Positions 10,501 through 22,560 of a DNA stretch of 64,000 nt are shown piece after piece; positions within the stretch are counted from its first letter, which is position 1; each line of letters begins with the position of its first letter. This stretch comes from Parasponia andersonii (taxonomy: Eukaryota; Streptophyta; Magnoliopsida; Rosales; Cannabaceae). The DNA lies in the NCBI GenBank assembly GCA_002914805.1, contig JXTB01000082.1, positions 853,802 through 917,801 of the forward strand. The letters run 5' to 3'. The notes under the pieces were generated by a model. It was not told where the DNA came from, ran no database searches, and worked only from the letters and a program-made list of their open reading frames with translations. The translations under genes and the position numbers were made by a program.

Positions 10501-13500
10501 GCTCCAGATATCATCACCGGAATGCTTTCACAAGTACGTTATATTGTTGACTGGTTCCTAAACTTATTTTCACTTGAGTGGTCAGGCACGGAAGGACAAC
10601 CATCTCAGTGGAGGAGGCTTAAGCCCTCACACTCAGTTTTTAATTTATATCTTAAGAAAATCTAAATATTTGCTTTTGTTTTTATTGTTTTTAACTTCAA
10701 TAATATATAAAGTTCCCACTTAAAAGTAGAAAAATATAGAACAACCTCCATAAAATAGATAAAAATTAATTCAAGCTTCCACTAAACAAAAATCTTGGTT
10801 TGGTCCCTGTGATATATACATATATATATATATATATATACTGTTGTAAATTTTCTACTTATTTAGCGTCATTAATCACAATTCTTTAATTTTTCTTAAT
10901 CAAGCCCACACACTGATCATCCAGGGACCACGCAGCCATAAGGCAAGTGTTCCTTTCGACAAAACAAGAAACTGGTCCCACTTAATGCGAATTAATTTTG
11001 CACTGAAAGAACAGTTAATCAGACCCATTCTATTTTATTATGTTATAAAACTACATTAATTGTGTATGAATGTGTGATGTTTTTTCTTTTTTTTTTTTTT
11101 TTTTTCTTTCTCTGGCGATTAATCGTGTCCATGCTTAGTTACCTTACTAATGTGCAAAATTGCACGCATTCTATTATGTACTACTGATTTTGTGGTGAAA
11201 AACCAGTCTCGAACTAAAAATACATCCTTAGTTTCCTCGTGACCAAACCTTATATGTTTCTTTGTAGTGTGTCTCTTTTTCACAACCCTATAAAAATAAA
11301 CAAAATAAAATTCTTTTTAACATGTTCGGTATTGGTCAGTTGATGTAAGATGTGTATATAATTTTTATTAGGGTAAAATTGGAAATCGGTTAGAGGTAAA
11401 TTAATAATATATCTCAAACGGCGCATTAATAATAGAAAATTTGAATTACCTAGGGAGTAAAGAGCCGGATAATTTTCATATTATAATCGCATTTTGTCCT
11501 AAATATGTCCCACACTAAATTCTAATTTCCAATCTTCTATTTTTCTTTACATACTAATTTATACCCCTTTATTTATATTTCTCCGGATCATATTCATGTT
11601 AATTATAAAATTGACTTAAAATTTAGTCATTTTACTATAACACCCCATCATAAAAGAAGCATGATCCTCCCACATCTTGTCACACCTTAGCTTCTAATTC
11701 TCTCTCAATATTTTTTTTCTTCCTTTCTTTCGCTACTTTTTCTTTTTATTTAATTAGTGTCACATGAACGGAAGACGACAAACCTCTCTCATCTCTTATT
11801 TTTGTCTTGATCCTATAACGCGGATACGATTCGATTCTAGGCCCTTGATATGATTATATCGCTAATATACTATATAAAACCAACTAAACAATCTTAAAGA
11901 TTTGTTTACACATATAATCTTAAATCATTGATTATATATAAATATAAGAAATGTACAAAAATTAATTCGGTGAGTGACAAGTAATAATTTATATGGGCAG
12001 CCAAGGAACTAAATCAAGTAGGACTAGAAGCAAGTGTGAGAGTTTATGGGTCGGACAACCTGAAGAAGAAATGGCCAAGCCTATACTCCGTGGCTTCGGG
12101 TGTATTCCTTTTGTTGTCGTTTCTCAAGTATGTGTACCGTCCACTTGGATGGTTGGCTCTTGGGGCTGTTGCCATTGGAATTCTCCCCATTTGTCTCAAA
12201 GCTCTCGTGGCCATTCGGAATCTTAGGCTTGATATCAATATTCTTGCTATCGTTGCAGGTACGTTTCCAATTTTCTTTATTATTATTATTTTTTTACTTG
12301 GCTTTACATATATGTATGTATATATATATATATATATATATGTATATGTATAATTTTCATTTAATCCTAATAAGTTAATAAAAGTTCGAATACTCATGGT
12401 CTACGGGCGTTCGGTCCATGCCAGGCATGTGAAAATCTCAACTGTTATTATGAAAAGAAACCTCATTTGTAAAGTACATTTATTAAAGTAGACTTTTATT
12501 TCTTTGTTGTTTGATAAGGGCTATCTTTAGGGAATTTCCTTTTGGGTTACAGAAATAGCTCAGTGATTTGAAAACTACTTTTCGAAGGTGGTACACTGGT
12601 TCTTACTGTTGAAAATATTGTACCATACTAACTCTTTTTCTTTTACTTTTTTTTTTCCCTTTGGTTATTTAAATTGTAGGTCACTTTTACGCTTAACTAT
12701 AGGTGAATATGGGCCATCATAGGTTGGAAAAAAGCTCAAATCAAAGTACATAAACACCCTTGCTCTAAACATTTTTACATGGATATCCGTTTTTTATTTT
12801 TAATATATTCGTACTTATTTTGGAGAAATGTCCACCGCATGTTTTTAATACATAAAATGAATACTGTGGTATATGTTGCATGTACGAAAGTTACAAATAA
12901 TAAAAAATTATAGTGTATACCACAGGTATATATTTACACTATATGTGTTTACCACATCGTATTTTATATATGAAAATATACTTAAAAAAACGGGTATAAA
13001 AAATATTAAATGAAAAACGGGTGCTCGTGAAATGTAAGGCAAAAGTGGGTACCGGGCCTAAATTTCACAATTATCCCATTTGAAGGGCCTTGCAAAGTTG
13101 GGTTGGACTGGAATGAATAATTAACTTGGACTTGTAAACGAGAGAACGGAAAGATATGGAACTAAACGGATCTAGGAGTTTTTCCAGTGTCTAATGACTT
13201 TTTGTGTCAGCTTTTCAGGTTGATTTTTTATAGGATTATCATAAAGTGACAGGCTCATAAATATTATGACTACATATCACAAACTTTGTGGCAATCCTAA
13301 GAAAATCACCCCGAAAAATAGGAAAAGATGAAGAAGTCTTTCAGCTTGGGCAAGATTGTAAATCTGACATGGATGGAACAAAATTCAGAGTAGGAAAAGA
13401 AAAGAAGGCTTGTTTAATGAAATATATATAAAAATTTAATTAGCCAACCAATTTATATTTAAACTGTCTTTTTTTTAAAAAAAAGAAAAAGGATAGTTAT

Positions 13501-16500
13501 ACTTTCTTATGTTCTTATATATTTGGTTTTTTTGTTAAATTATATGAGCTTAAATACGTCATGGTCATCTTATAAGGTAGTTACTTTGGTGAAACTGATG
13601 GAATCACGCCTGAAATATGTCTGATGATAGAAATTCTTTTTTCTTCTTTTTCTAAAGCTTCTTAAACGATTGTACTCTTGAAATGTAGGCGTAAGAGCAA
13701 GTGATTAGAAGTTAAAATTTGGATGGAAAAGTAACTTAATTAAGGTTTTTGGTAAACATACATTGGTAAGTTGATGTTGCATATGAATATTTTGGACAGT
13801 GATTGGGACTGTGGCTTTGGGGGACTATCTGGAAGCTGCCACTATTGTCTTTCTTTTCTCCATTGCAGAGTGGCTCGAGTCAACGGCAAGCCACCAGGTT
13901 TGCTCATAATTAACCCTATTAGGAATGTATTTATTTATAAGCCTATCTTAAAATTATCTACACCTCTTCTTTTATTATTAATACTTTAGTACTATAGCTA
14001 GCTTTGTATTTTAGTTGAAATTATCGTTGAGGAGTAGGTTTGGTAATTTTGTTTTAAATGATCTATGGAGGTACCATTTTCTTATAGCAAGATAAGGCAG
14101 ACTAAATGATAGTCACCCCCTCATTAACTGATGAAAAAACAATGATGTTGAGCCAAATTTCTTAAGAAATGTTGTACGTCATCACTGTTTATAATCACTA
14201 CTGCCTATTACTTTTTAATTAAGACAAATCACATAAATATTATGAAGAATCTTACAGGATTTTACTTGACAATTAATAATTCTAAGTAGAAGTGAAAAAT
14301 TTCTTTTCCAATTTTCACTCCAAGCTGCTTTTAGTACCATCTACACACCACAATACGAAGTGAACAACAAGATAAATCAGTCTAATTATTTGTTGTATGC
14401 CATTTTAATATGTAACATTATTTTACTATAAATCACCAATGATAACTATTCTGGACTACAAGTAACTTTTAATCAATCACATACATATTATATCACTGCG
14501 GAAAAAAAATTAGTGAGACTACGCCTTTTTATTTTTTTGGGTTGTATTTTTATTTGTTTTTTCGGTGAACAAAGATGCGAACCGTGTAAATAAGTAGAAA
14601 ACTACGGCAATGTGATAACCTAGCGGTAAGAGGAAATGACTAGGGAGTTCCAGGGTATCGACAATTAGATTCTCCTTTGGGACAAAAGGGTGTGTTGGTT
14701 GGTCTTTGCCCGTGCTGTACCGAGAAAAGAGAAATATATATATTATATATATATATATACGGGCACCAGTACCGATTTGTTTTTTTTTATAGGTATCAAT
14801 TTTACTAATGAAAATTTAGTATGCATATTTTTTTATTATAAAAAATAAGAGAGAGAAAGAGCATTAATGATGCACGTTTTTTTATATATTTCATTATAGT
14901 CATTGAATCACTATTAGACGGTGATCCAACGACTGAAAAAAAATACTTACCCATAGGTAAAATAAAAAAATACCTATTGGATTGGCAACCTATATATATA
15001 TATATAACGATTCCTATTATTATCCAAAAACCAATATAATTTGGATGTTAGAAGAAATAAAAATAAATTATTTAATATTTCCTTATGTAATTTTTTGCCT
15101 AAGTGCGTGATAAATTTTAATCAAACAAATCAATATAAATGAATAAATAAAAAAAATGGATACTAGTTATATATATATATAGGTTGTCAATTCAATAGGT
15201 ATTTTTTTTTTACTTATGGGTAAATATTTTTTTTTTAGCCGTTAGATTACCATCTAATGGTGATACAATAGCTATAATGAAGTGCATGAAAAAACGTGCA
15301 TCATTAATGCTCTTTCTCTCTCTTATTTTTTATAATAAAAAAATGTACATGCTAAATTTTCATTGGCCAAATTGATACTTTGCATAAGTAAAAAAAAAAA
15401 AAAATACCTACTGGATTGGTGCCCATATATATATATATGATAATACTTAATCACAATTTTGTGATTTGTTAAATGTTTAATCTAATTATAAAAAATTTTT
15501 AAACACCAATTGATATACAAAACTACTTAAATATGTTAAAAAACACTAAAATGATGTAAAATTTTCAGGCAAATGAAGTGATGTCTTCGTTGATGAGCAT
15601 GGTGCCACAGAAAGCAGTCATAGCTGAAACAGGGGAAGTTGTTGATGCCGATGAGGTCAAGCTAAACACCATTCTGGCAGTAAAAGCTGGAGAGGTAATC
15701 CCCATTGATGGAATAGTCGTAGAAGGAAACTGCGAAGTGGATGAGAAAACACTGACTGGGGAATCACTCCCAGTTCCAAAACAGAAGGATTCCACAGTTT
15801 GGGCTGGCACAATTAATCTCAATGGTACTAATACAAGCCGTAGTCCAACATTTTGAATCAAAGCTTTTATTGTTAACACTTTTTTATGTGCTTATTGTTA
15901 TTATTTTTTCTTTTCTTGCAGGCTACGTTAGTGTAAAGACCACTGCCTTAGCTGAAGACTGTGCTGTGGCCAAAATGTCAAAGCTTGTTGAAGAGGCTCA
16001 AAACAGCAAGTCAAAAACTCAGAGATTCATTGACAAATGTGCCAAGTTTTACACCCCAGGTTTGTTAAACCTTTCTCCCCTTTTAAAATTTTTGTTGGGT
16101 TCCATAGTAAAATAGAGCTTTTAGCCTTTAGGGTCAAGGAAGAATATATATACACTTAAATCAATAATGGTACCATGTGATGCGGTATATTTTTAGCATG
16201 ACAAAAAAGCAGAGTTAAATATTAAACTTTTACCACATGATACAGAGTTGGAGAATGTAGAACCTAAGATATGGGCTTCAACTTGAGAAGCTGAGGTTTT
16301 GATGCATTATAGGGAGAATGAGTTTCAGAAATGAAGTTTTTATAAACAAAATTGAAATGGATTTTTCATTGTTTTTTCTTCCCAAAGAATCAAATATACA
16401 CTAAGCAAGTGATAACTAGTATTGGGTTTGTGTTCTTTTTCAGCTGTTCTAGTCATATCAATTTCTGTAGCTGTGATTCCTGCTGCATTAAAGCTTCATG

Positions 16501-19122
16501 ACCTCAACAAATGGCTTCACTTAGCTCTTGTAGTTTTGGTAAGCGCATGTCCTTGTGGTCTCATCCTCTCTACACCTGTGGCTACTTTCTGTGCTCTCAC
16601 AAAGGCAGCAACTTCTGGTCTTCTGATCAAAGGAGGAGACTGCCTCGAAATCCTTGCCGGTATTAAGACTGTGGCCTTTGACAAAACCGGGACAATCACC
16701 AGAGGTGAATTCGTCGTCTCAGATTTTCAATCTCTTCGTGAAGATATAAGCTTGGAGACTTTGCTTTACTGGTAAAGAACTAGACCTTGGACTTGTTTTT
16801 TCCCTGGAAATTCACTTCATTTTCTTATTGCTTTACAATCCCATGAATGACTTTTGAGGCAGATCAAATGTTTAGCTGTTTCCTGCGACCTATGTTTCTT
16901 TTTTTGATTGGTTTTAGTAGTGCTATTAAATTTTCAGGAGAAAGCTCTGTAATTATCCAACAAACAATTTGAGAAATTTTGGAAATATTACACTTTAATC
17001 CATATTTTGAAAATTCTTTAAAAGGGTATCAAGCATTGAGAGCAAGTCAAGTCATCCAATGGCAGCTGCACTAATGAGCTATGGAAAATCGCTTTCGGTT
17101 GAGCCAAAACCTGAAAATGTAGAGGAGTTTGAAAATTTTCCTGGAGTAGGAATCCATGGAAGAATTGATGGAACAGACGTTTACATCGGTAACCGGAAAA
17201 TATCAGCAAGAGCTACTTGCGAAACAGGTGAAAGGCATTATGTTCTTTGATCCCATAACTTCATACTAAACACATTTACACATCTCTTCATGTTAAAATT
17301 CTTGGCTTTTAGAAAAGATAGCAAATGATTTCCAGGATTTAGTTTCACATATACATGAACTGTTTTGACCTTAAAGTCTAGTAGGTAATATATTTTCATA
17401 GTTTTTTTTACCCTTTAATCCTTAACTTTGAAGCATCTAACCATTACTATTTCAAAATTTCAGTTCCCAATCCAGAAGGCCATGCTAAAGATGGAAATTC
17501 TGTCGGATACGTATACTGTGGAGGAATCCCAACTGGAATTTTTACGCTGTCTGATGCGTGTCGATCTGGGGTTGCAGAATCAATTAGGGAGCTCAAGTTA
17601 TTGGGAATTAAAACAGCTATGCTTACTGGAGATAGCCATGCAGCTGCCATGCATACACATGAAGAGGTACATCTCCAGCTTCTTGATGCAAATACTTTAT
17701 TGCTACATTTGCTTTGGCTCAAATCTTCTAGGGAAACAATTTTTTGACTTCCCAATTACATATAGTTGCTAATGAGTATCGGAAATTTAATTTGAACAGC
17801 TAGGACGTGCAATCGATGTAGTCCACGCAGAACTTCTACCTGAAGACAAGGCAAGACTCATCAAAGAATTCAAAAGAGGAGGATCAACAGCCATGATTGG
17901 AGATGGCCTGAATGATGCCCCTGCTTTAGCCACAGCTGATATTGGTATCTCAATGGGAATTTCAGGTTCTGCACTTGCTACAGAGACTGGGCACGTGACT
18001 CTCTTGTCCAATGACATGAGAAAGATACCAAAAGTCATCAAGCTCTCAAGAAAAGCAACAAGGAAAGTAATTCAAAATGTCTTTTTGTCAATCAGCACTA
18101 AGGTTGCTATTCTTGCCTTGGCCATTGCTGGCCACCCTCTTGTATGGGCTGCAGTACTTGCTGATGTCGGGACATGCTTACTTGTCATCTTTAACAGCAT
18201 GCTTCTTCTACACGAACCCCACTCACATGGAGGGAAATGCTGCAAATCTTCTTCTGCAACTCATTTCCACAAGCATGGATGCAGCGAGGGTCACAGCAAA
18301 TTTGTATCTGACAAAGACCATCAATGTTGCTCCAACAACAAAGCGCCAAAGGTGTGCAAATCTCAGAAGTGTTCATCCCAGGCGAATGTTTCAAAATGCC
18401 AAGCTAGAACGGTCAGTTCAAGCTCTTGTTGTGACAAGATGTGTGGGAACTCGGCAGACTTGCATAATGATTGTGCAAGTAGTTACAAATTCCATGAATC
18501 ACAACACCATAACTATGGCAGCTGTACTACGGGTACTCATGATTTGGAATCGCAGACTACGCATGGTCACAGTTGTTTAAACTCTCAAACTCGTGCGAAC
18601 TCATGTTTGGAAGAAAATCATCATGAAGAAAACTTATTTGAAGGGAAAGGCTGTTCTGCAAAAGGTGATCAGCATGGTCCTCATGACTCAAAGCATGACA
18701 GCAATTTTTTTCATCCCATGGCAAAGAGCCAAAAATCGACAAATAGCAGTCATTGCCATTCCAGCGGCTGTGGTAGAAACCATATCAGCAATGAGTCAAT
18801 TCATAAATCGGCTGAGCCAATTTGTGATCATCAGCATCACCAAAAAGCTCTTCATGATCACACTGCCATTGACGTAACGCAGGGTGGAAATCATGCTGAA
18901 TTAGAGACTATTCATGCTTGTATAATGAGTTCGGAAAAGAGGGACTATGATGGGTGTTGTGTGAACAGGTTGCCAAAATCGGCAGCCATGAATGCTTGCA
19001 TGAGCTTGGAGAAAAGAGAAATGGGAGGTTGTTGCAAGAGCTACAAGAAGGAATGTTGTAGTAAACAAGGACAGTTTGGGGCTTCCTTGGGAGGAGGTCT
19101 ATCAGATGTTATTATTGAATAG
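7345..19122 (+). CDS. HMA2: P1B-type heavy-metal ATPase (Zn/Cd exporter), nine exons
   Basis: An ATP-driven divalent metal pump of the HMA2/HMA3/HMA4 group. In relatives it exports Zn and Cd at the plasma membrane for root-to-shoot loading or stores them in the vacuole. Exons: 7345-7558, 12001-12258, 13800-13897, 15569-15824, 15922-16059, 16444-16771, 17025-17227, 17464-17666, 17800-19122. All junctions are GT-AG and phases agree, giving 1006 residues. Visible motifs: CCxxE (27-31) in the N-terminal metal-binding domain, TM1-4 (about 100-185), TGE (253-255), CPC in TM6 (357-359), DKTGT with the phosphorylated Asp 401, HP (441-442), GDGxND (600-605), and Asp 688 in TM8. The Cys/His-rich tail ends in VIIE, as in Arabidopsis HMA2. 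I see no frameshift or stop. The start is the first ATG after the acceptor-like site. HMA2 versus HMA4 orthology cannot be settled here. Confidence 0.95.
7559..12000 (+). other. Intron 1 of the HMA gene (4.4 kb)
   Basis: GTAAGT donor and GGCAG acceptor. The intron is mostly AT-rich with TAT and TA microsatellites (8965-8990, 10818-10842) and poly-T runs. It contains a TIR element at 9160-9658. It splits the metal-binding domain. No other coding sequence was recognised. Confidence 0.85.
9160..9658. mobile_element. Non-autonomous TIR element in HMA intron 1
   Basis: About 499 bp with long imperfect terminal inverted repeats of about 80 bp. The left end starts TTAGGGCTTTTGGCA and the complement of the right end starts TTAGGGTTTCGGCA. 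Both arms share a CCCTATATT-like segment and an AATGGTC..AAGTTA segment. The interior is AT-rich and has no coding capacity. A clean target duplication could not be read, so the superfamily stays open. A diverged relative of one arm lies near 32180-32262. Confidence 0.6.
12259..13799 (+). other. Intron 2 of the HMA gene
   Basis: GTACGT donor and TGGACAG acceptor, with a TA/TG microsatellite near 12313-12350. AT-rich. No gene or clear element was recognised in it. Confidence 0.8.
14608..14725 (+). mobile_element. Possible tRNA-derived SINE in HMA intron 3
   Basis: A box-A-like segment, TAACCTAGCGGTAAGAG, is followed about 50 bp later by a degenerate box-B-like segment around TTAGATTCTCC. The tail then runs into a TA-rich tract. 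The order and spacing suggest a tRNA-derived SINE head. The B box is poor, so this remains tentative. Confidence 0.35.
14761..14990 (+). mobile_element. MITE copy A in HMA intron 3
   Basis: 230 bp flanked on both sides by TA repeats. It begins GGGCACC and ends GGCAACC. The complement of the end (GGTTGCCAATCCAATAGGTA) resembles the start of the same family, so the termini are inverted repeats of about 40 bp; the left TIR of this copy has partly decayed. The interior is A/T-rich and carries GAGAGAGAAAGAGCATTAATG. Insertion into TA fits a Tc1/mariner-like or other TA-targeting group, not resolved. Confidence 0.75.
15182..15424 (-). mobile_element. MITE copy B in HMA intron 3, inverted to copy A
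   Basis: 243 bp that read, on the - strand, as a close copy of the element at 14761-14990 over its whole length, including the CATTAATGATGCACG core. It is also bordered by TA repeats. Its TIRs are better kept: GGGCACCAATCCAGTAGGTA at one end against GGTTGTCAATTCAATAGGTA at the other. It lies 191 bp from copy A, so the pair could fold into one long hairpin in the pre-mRNA. Confidence 0.78.
17800..19122 (+). CDS. HMA2: HMA last exon: hinge, TM7-TM8 and Cys/His-rich tail
   Basis: 440 codons plus stop. The first part carries GDGLNDAPA (Mg binding, residues 600-605) and the last two membrane helices, including LADVGT with the transport Asp 688. From about residue 703 to 1006 the chain is a cytosolic tail with, by hand count, about 32 His and 27 Cys, including six Cys-Cys pairs. 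Related HMA2/HMA4 tails bind Zn and tune transport; that role is inferred here. The tail has no stop or frame loss although it is low in complexity. Confidence 0.93.
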   Translation, partial: LGRAIDVVHAELLPEDKARLIKEFKRGGSTAMIGDGLNDAPALATADIGISMGISGSALATETGHVTLLSNDMRKIPKVIKLSRKATRKVIQNVFLSISTKVAILALAIAGHPLVWAAVLADVGTCLLVIFNSMLLLHEPHSHGGKCCKSSSATHFHKHGCSEGHSKFVSDKDHQCCSNNKAPKVCKSQKCSSQANVSKCQARTVSSSSCCDKMCGNSADLHNDCASSYKFHESQHHNYGSCTTGTHDLESQTTHGHSCLNSQTRANSCLEENHHEENLFEGKGCSAKGDQHGPHDSKHDSNFFHPMAKSQKSTNSSHCHSSGCGRNHISNESIHKSAEPICDHQHHQKALHDHTAIDVTQGGNHAELETIHACIMSSEKRDYDGCCVNRLPKSAAMNACMSLEKREMGGCCKSYKKECCSKQGQFGASLGGGLSDVIIE

Positions 19123-20689
19123 GCATACCTAAAAAATGGAAAAACTAGGATAATAACACCATGATTTAGTTGGAATTTTCGTTGTCTTGGCAAAGGCTTG
19201 AGATTGAAGACACATAAATCATTAAATGACATGGGAAGTTTTCAATATATTTAGAAATTATATCTATGCTTTTGTAGATAGTACTTTTTAGATTCATGGC
19301 TTAATTAAGGTGGTCAAGGCTTAGAAGATAATCTTTTTCCCAATTACAAGTTTGACGTGTAATATTATTGTTGATTAGAAATGCAACTTGTTAAGTATCC
19401 AAGGCAATGTATTATTAGCCAATGCATTACCACTTCTAAAGTAATGTATACAAAAGTAAAAAGAAGTCAAGTCTGATAATGTGTTATCATCATATCTTAA
19501 GGAGTAGGTTTATTTGCGCGATAACCCTTGTTACCATTTGACAACCAATTTTTTGTTGAATATGGACATTATTAAATAATAAAAAATCCACAGATTTCCC
19601 TTGGAAGAGATGAACATAATGTCCATATGCTTATTCAACAAAAATATTGGTTGTACCAATATTGAACAGAAAATTACTTGAAACTATAGGCCGAACTTGC
19701 AATGAAATTAGAATTCAGAATCTTCACAACATACCATATAAAACAATAAGTCTTGCATATTTAAAACCAAATCACCAACAAAATGTCTCAGCAAGTGTGA
19801 TAAAAGAAACAAATAACACCATCTGGACTAATACTTACGGGCACTTATTCTGCCCTTGGCAAAGACTACACTCTTGATTTGATTTCATCAGCATTGGGGA
19901 CCCAAAAAAAATGCATTGTTATCAACCTGATCAGTAAGCAGACCAGGAATAATATATATCTCTAATCAAAGAAAGATCATCACAAGCAGAGTCAGTCAAA
20001 GGGAAATAATATTAGAAAGTTATTATTTTTCCTTTTTCTTTTCCTTTTTTTTTTCTTTTTCTTTTTTATTTTTTAGTAAAGAGACAAGGAAGGCATAGGT
20101 TTATCAAGTATGCTTTATTGCCATTATCATATAAATCAGTCTTAACCAATAGCATCAAGACACGCTTTGAGTTGGGAACTTATTATAACGAATGTCACAG
20201 GCCAATTAAATATACAATACACGTATGGAACACAATTGATTCTGGATATAAGTTATGTATCACTTAAATTTGTGAGTCCTCGGATTCTCTGTATGTTCGT
20301 GTACTCCACAGAATATGGGTGATTATTGGGAATCGATTTTTGATCAATTGGGCGAATTTCTCTTCTGTACTTAGTACTGCACTTTGTTTCAGTGCTTATC
20401 CTAAGAAAAGTTAGATATAGGAATTTGTTCCAAAGTAATAGAGAAAGAAATTAACATATATTTTAAAGAGACTTCAAAAAGTAAATTACACAATAAGCTG
20501 TAAAGATCTCTATATTCAATTTTGAGAACCGCATTCAACACCTTTGGCATTAATCTAAATATGTGATTTCCAGTCAATAATTAAATAAGGTCGTTATTAT
20601 TTTTCCAATTTATGTGATTAGTTAATATATGTCTGGCATGTCGAGTAGTAGCAAATTTATTCTAATCGCTAATCACTATCCAATTTTAA
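19123..20689. other. HMA 3'UTR and downstream intergenic region
   Basis: The probable 3'UTR starts at 19123. No single strong polyadenylation signal stands out; AATAATAAA-type sequence occurs near 19574. Beyond it are a foldback at 19549-19646 and AT-rich DNA with CT/TC-rich patches near 20030-20075. No convincing gene was seen up to the CACTA element. Confidence 0.5.
19549..19646. repeat. Short foldback (inverted repeat)
   Basis: The left arm TTTTTGTTGAATATGGACAT pairs with the right arm, whose complement reads the same except for a 4-base insertion after TTGAATA. The arms are about 25 bp with a loop of about 45 bp, downstream of the ATPase stop. It could be a tiny MITE or a hairpin of the 3' region. 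Confidence 0.6.
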
Positions 20690-20692
20690 TGT

Positions 20693-20815
20693 CACCGCAA
20701 GAAAGATGGGCTCTAGCGACGACGCCGTTGTTATAGACCTAATCTATAGAACGATGACATTTTTCATTTATACCGGCAACAAATGTCATCGTTTTAGGTC
20801 CTACAATATAAAAAC
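20693..20815 (+). repeat. CACTA-1 left terminus and subterminal region
   Basis: The terminal CACCGCAAGAAA is followed by TAGCGACGACG-type motifs shared with the right end. A perfect 13-bp inverted repeat, AACGATGACATTT and its complement, lies at 20750-20793 with an 18-bp loop. Such subterminal motifs are binding sites for the element-encoded TNPA-type protein in the family; here that is inference. Confidence 0.7.
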
Positions 20816-20879
20816 CCACAGATCGCCTTCTTCCTCTAATTTTTCATACACCCACATATCTCTATCTCTCTTCAACCCG

Positions 20880-21040
20880 CCGGCAGGCTCTCTCCCTCCT
20901 CGTTCTCTCTCTCTCTCTCTATCTCTAGGTAATGCTCTATTTCTCTTATTTTGTCTCTCTAACTCTCTCTTTCTCTCTCTCTCAGCGTGACAAAGATGCC
21001 GCCATCCTTCTCCGCTGTCCAACTCCACCGACAACTGGCT
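20880..21040 (+). other. CT-rich and GC-richer leader-like block in CACTA-1
   Basis: CT runs near 20905-20925 and 20965-20985 surround a GTAAT donor-like site and lead into GATGCCGCCATCC, the only GC-rich part of this half of the element. It looks like a transcribed leader of the transposase gene. No long reading frame follows. Confidence 0.35.
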
Positions 21041-21049
21041 AGTTTTTTT

Positions 21050-22560
21050 TAGTTTTTTAAATATTTATTTAGAATATTAAAAATAATTGTTAAGTAATTA
21101 TCTAGAGTATTAAAAATAGGAATTAGATTATATTATTATTAGATTTATGTATTTGGTAGTAATAGGTTAATTTTATAGTAATGAGGTTAGATTATTATTT
21201 AAATATGGTTATGTTTATATATTACTTAAAAATAATAGGTTAGTTTATATTATTTAAATTGTGTAAAATGAATTTGTTATATTAGATTTTGTGGTATGGT
21301 TAGATAATGTAGGATTATTTTGGATTTGTGATATGGTGAGATTATTTTATTTTTTGGAATATTGTGAGATTTATTTGAATATATTAAATTCTTTTGTTAG
21401 ATTATGTTGTTTTATGATTAAATTGAATATGTGGGATTAATGTTTGTGTGAAAATGATATGGAAAAATTATATTTGTAAGTAATTATATTTTTAGTTGAT
21501 ATTTTGTATTTAAATTTAGATTTATATTAGATTAGATTAAAAATAATAAAATTAGATTAACATGAATGTTATATTAGTGATTTAAATTAATGATAAATGA
21601 TGAAATTAGATTAGAATAAATTTAGTAATTTAATTAGAAATATGATCTAACAATGAAAAATATGATAAAAATTAATAAAAGATAATAGGAATAATTAAAT
21701 AAATTAATAATTTAATTTAATAAAATATAATAATAATAATTATACAAAAAATAAATAAAAGTAACAAAATTAATTGATAAAGTTAGTAAAATGAGTAATT
21801 AAATATAGTTAGTAATTAATATTTGATAACTAGGACTTTAGTATAAGGTAATAATAAATAAAAAGAAATTAAAGAGTAAGAGTAATTATATAATTAAATT
21901 CAAATAACTAATTTATAATAATTTTTTTCAAAAAAGGCATCAACTCTCTTCTAAGATTAGCTACTAATAATAATAACAATAGCAATACATGAAAATAAAT
22001 AAGCTTAAATAATAATAATAATAAATATATTATCACAATAATAGTAACAATATTACTAATAATAATAATAATAATTGAAAATAAATAAGCTTAAATAATA
22101 ATAATAATACATAAAATAATTAATCGGTAATAATACATATATTATCATAGTAATAATAATAATAATAATAATAGCATTAATAGTACATGAAAATAAATAA
22201 AAGTTAATAATAAATATATTATCACAGTAATAATAATAATATATGAAAATAAATAAAAGGTAAAAATAAATATATTATGACAATAATAGTAATAATAATA
22301 ATAATTAGTACAATAATAATAATAATAATATATGAAAATAGGTAAGCTTAAATAATAATAATAATACATAAAATAAATAAAATGTAATAATAACTATAAT
22401 ATGACAGTAACAGTAATAATAATAATAATAATAGTAATAATAATAATATAAGAGAATAAATAAGCTTAAATAATAATAATAATAACAACAAAAAATAAAA
22501 GGTAATAAATACAATATTATGACAATAATAATAATAATAATAATAATACATTCAAATAAA
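21050..22560. repeat. AT-rich internal region with many (TAA)n tracts
   Basis: Over 1.5 kb of very AT-rich DNA inside CACTA-1. From about 21965 to 22550 it breaks into repeated blocks of TAA trinucleotides separated by a shared spacer (AAATAAATAAGCTTAAATAA or similar and TATATTATGACAATAATAG-like text). The open frames on the complement are low-complexity artefacts. Confidence 0.8.

Larger units (their letters stand above)
13898..15568 (+). other. Intron 3 of the HMA gene
   Basis: GTTTGC donor and TTTTCAG acceptor. This intron is the main transposon landing site of the gene. It holds a SINE-like stretch and two MITE copies in opposite orientation, all next to TA runs. Confidence 0.85.

Noticed and set aside
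12044..12397. 117-codon frame on the - strand
   Set aside because: Complement of exon 2 running into a TA microsatellite.
18077..18880. Long frames overlapping the last ATPase exon in other frames
   Set aside because: They are shadows of the Cys/His-rich tail; the splice-consistent frame runs through to 19122.
22145..22551. Tyr/Leu-rich frames on the - strand
   Set aside because: Pure products of TAA trinucleotide tracts inside CACTA-1.
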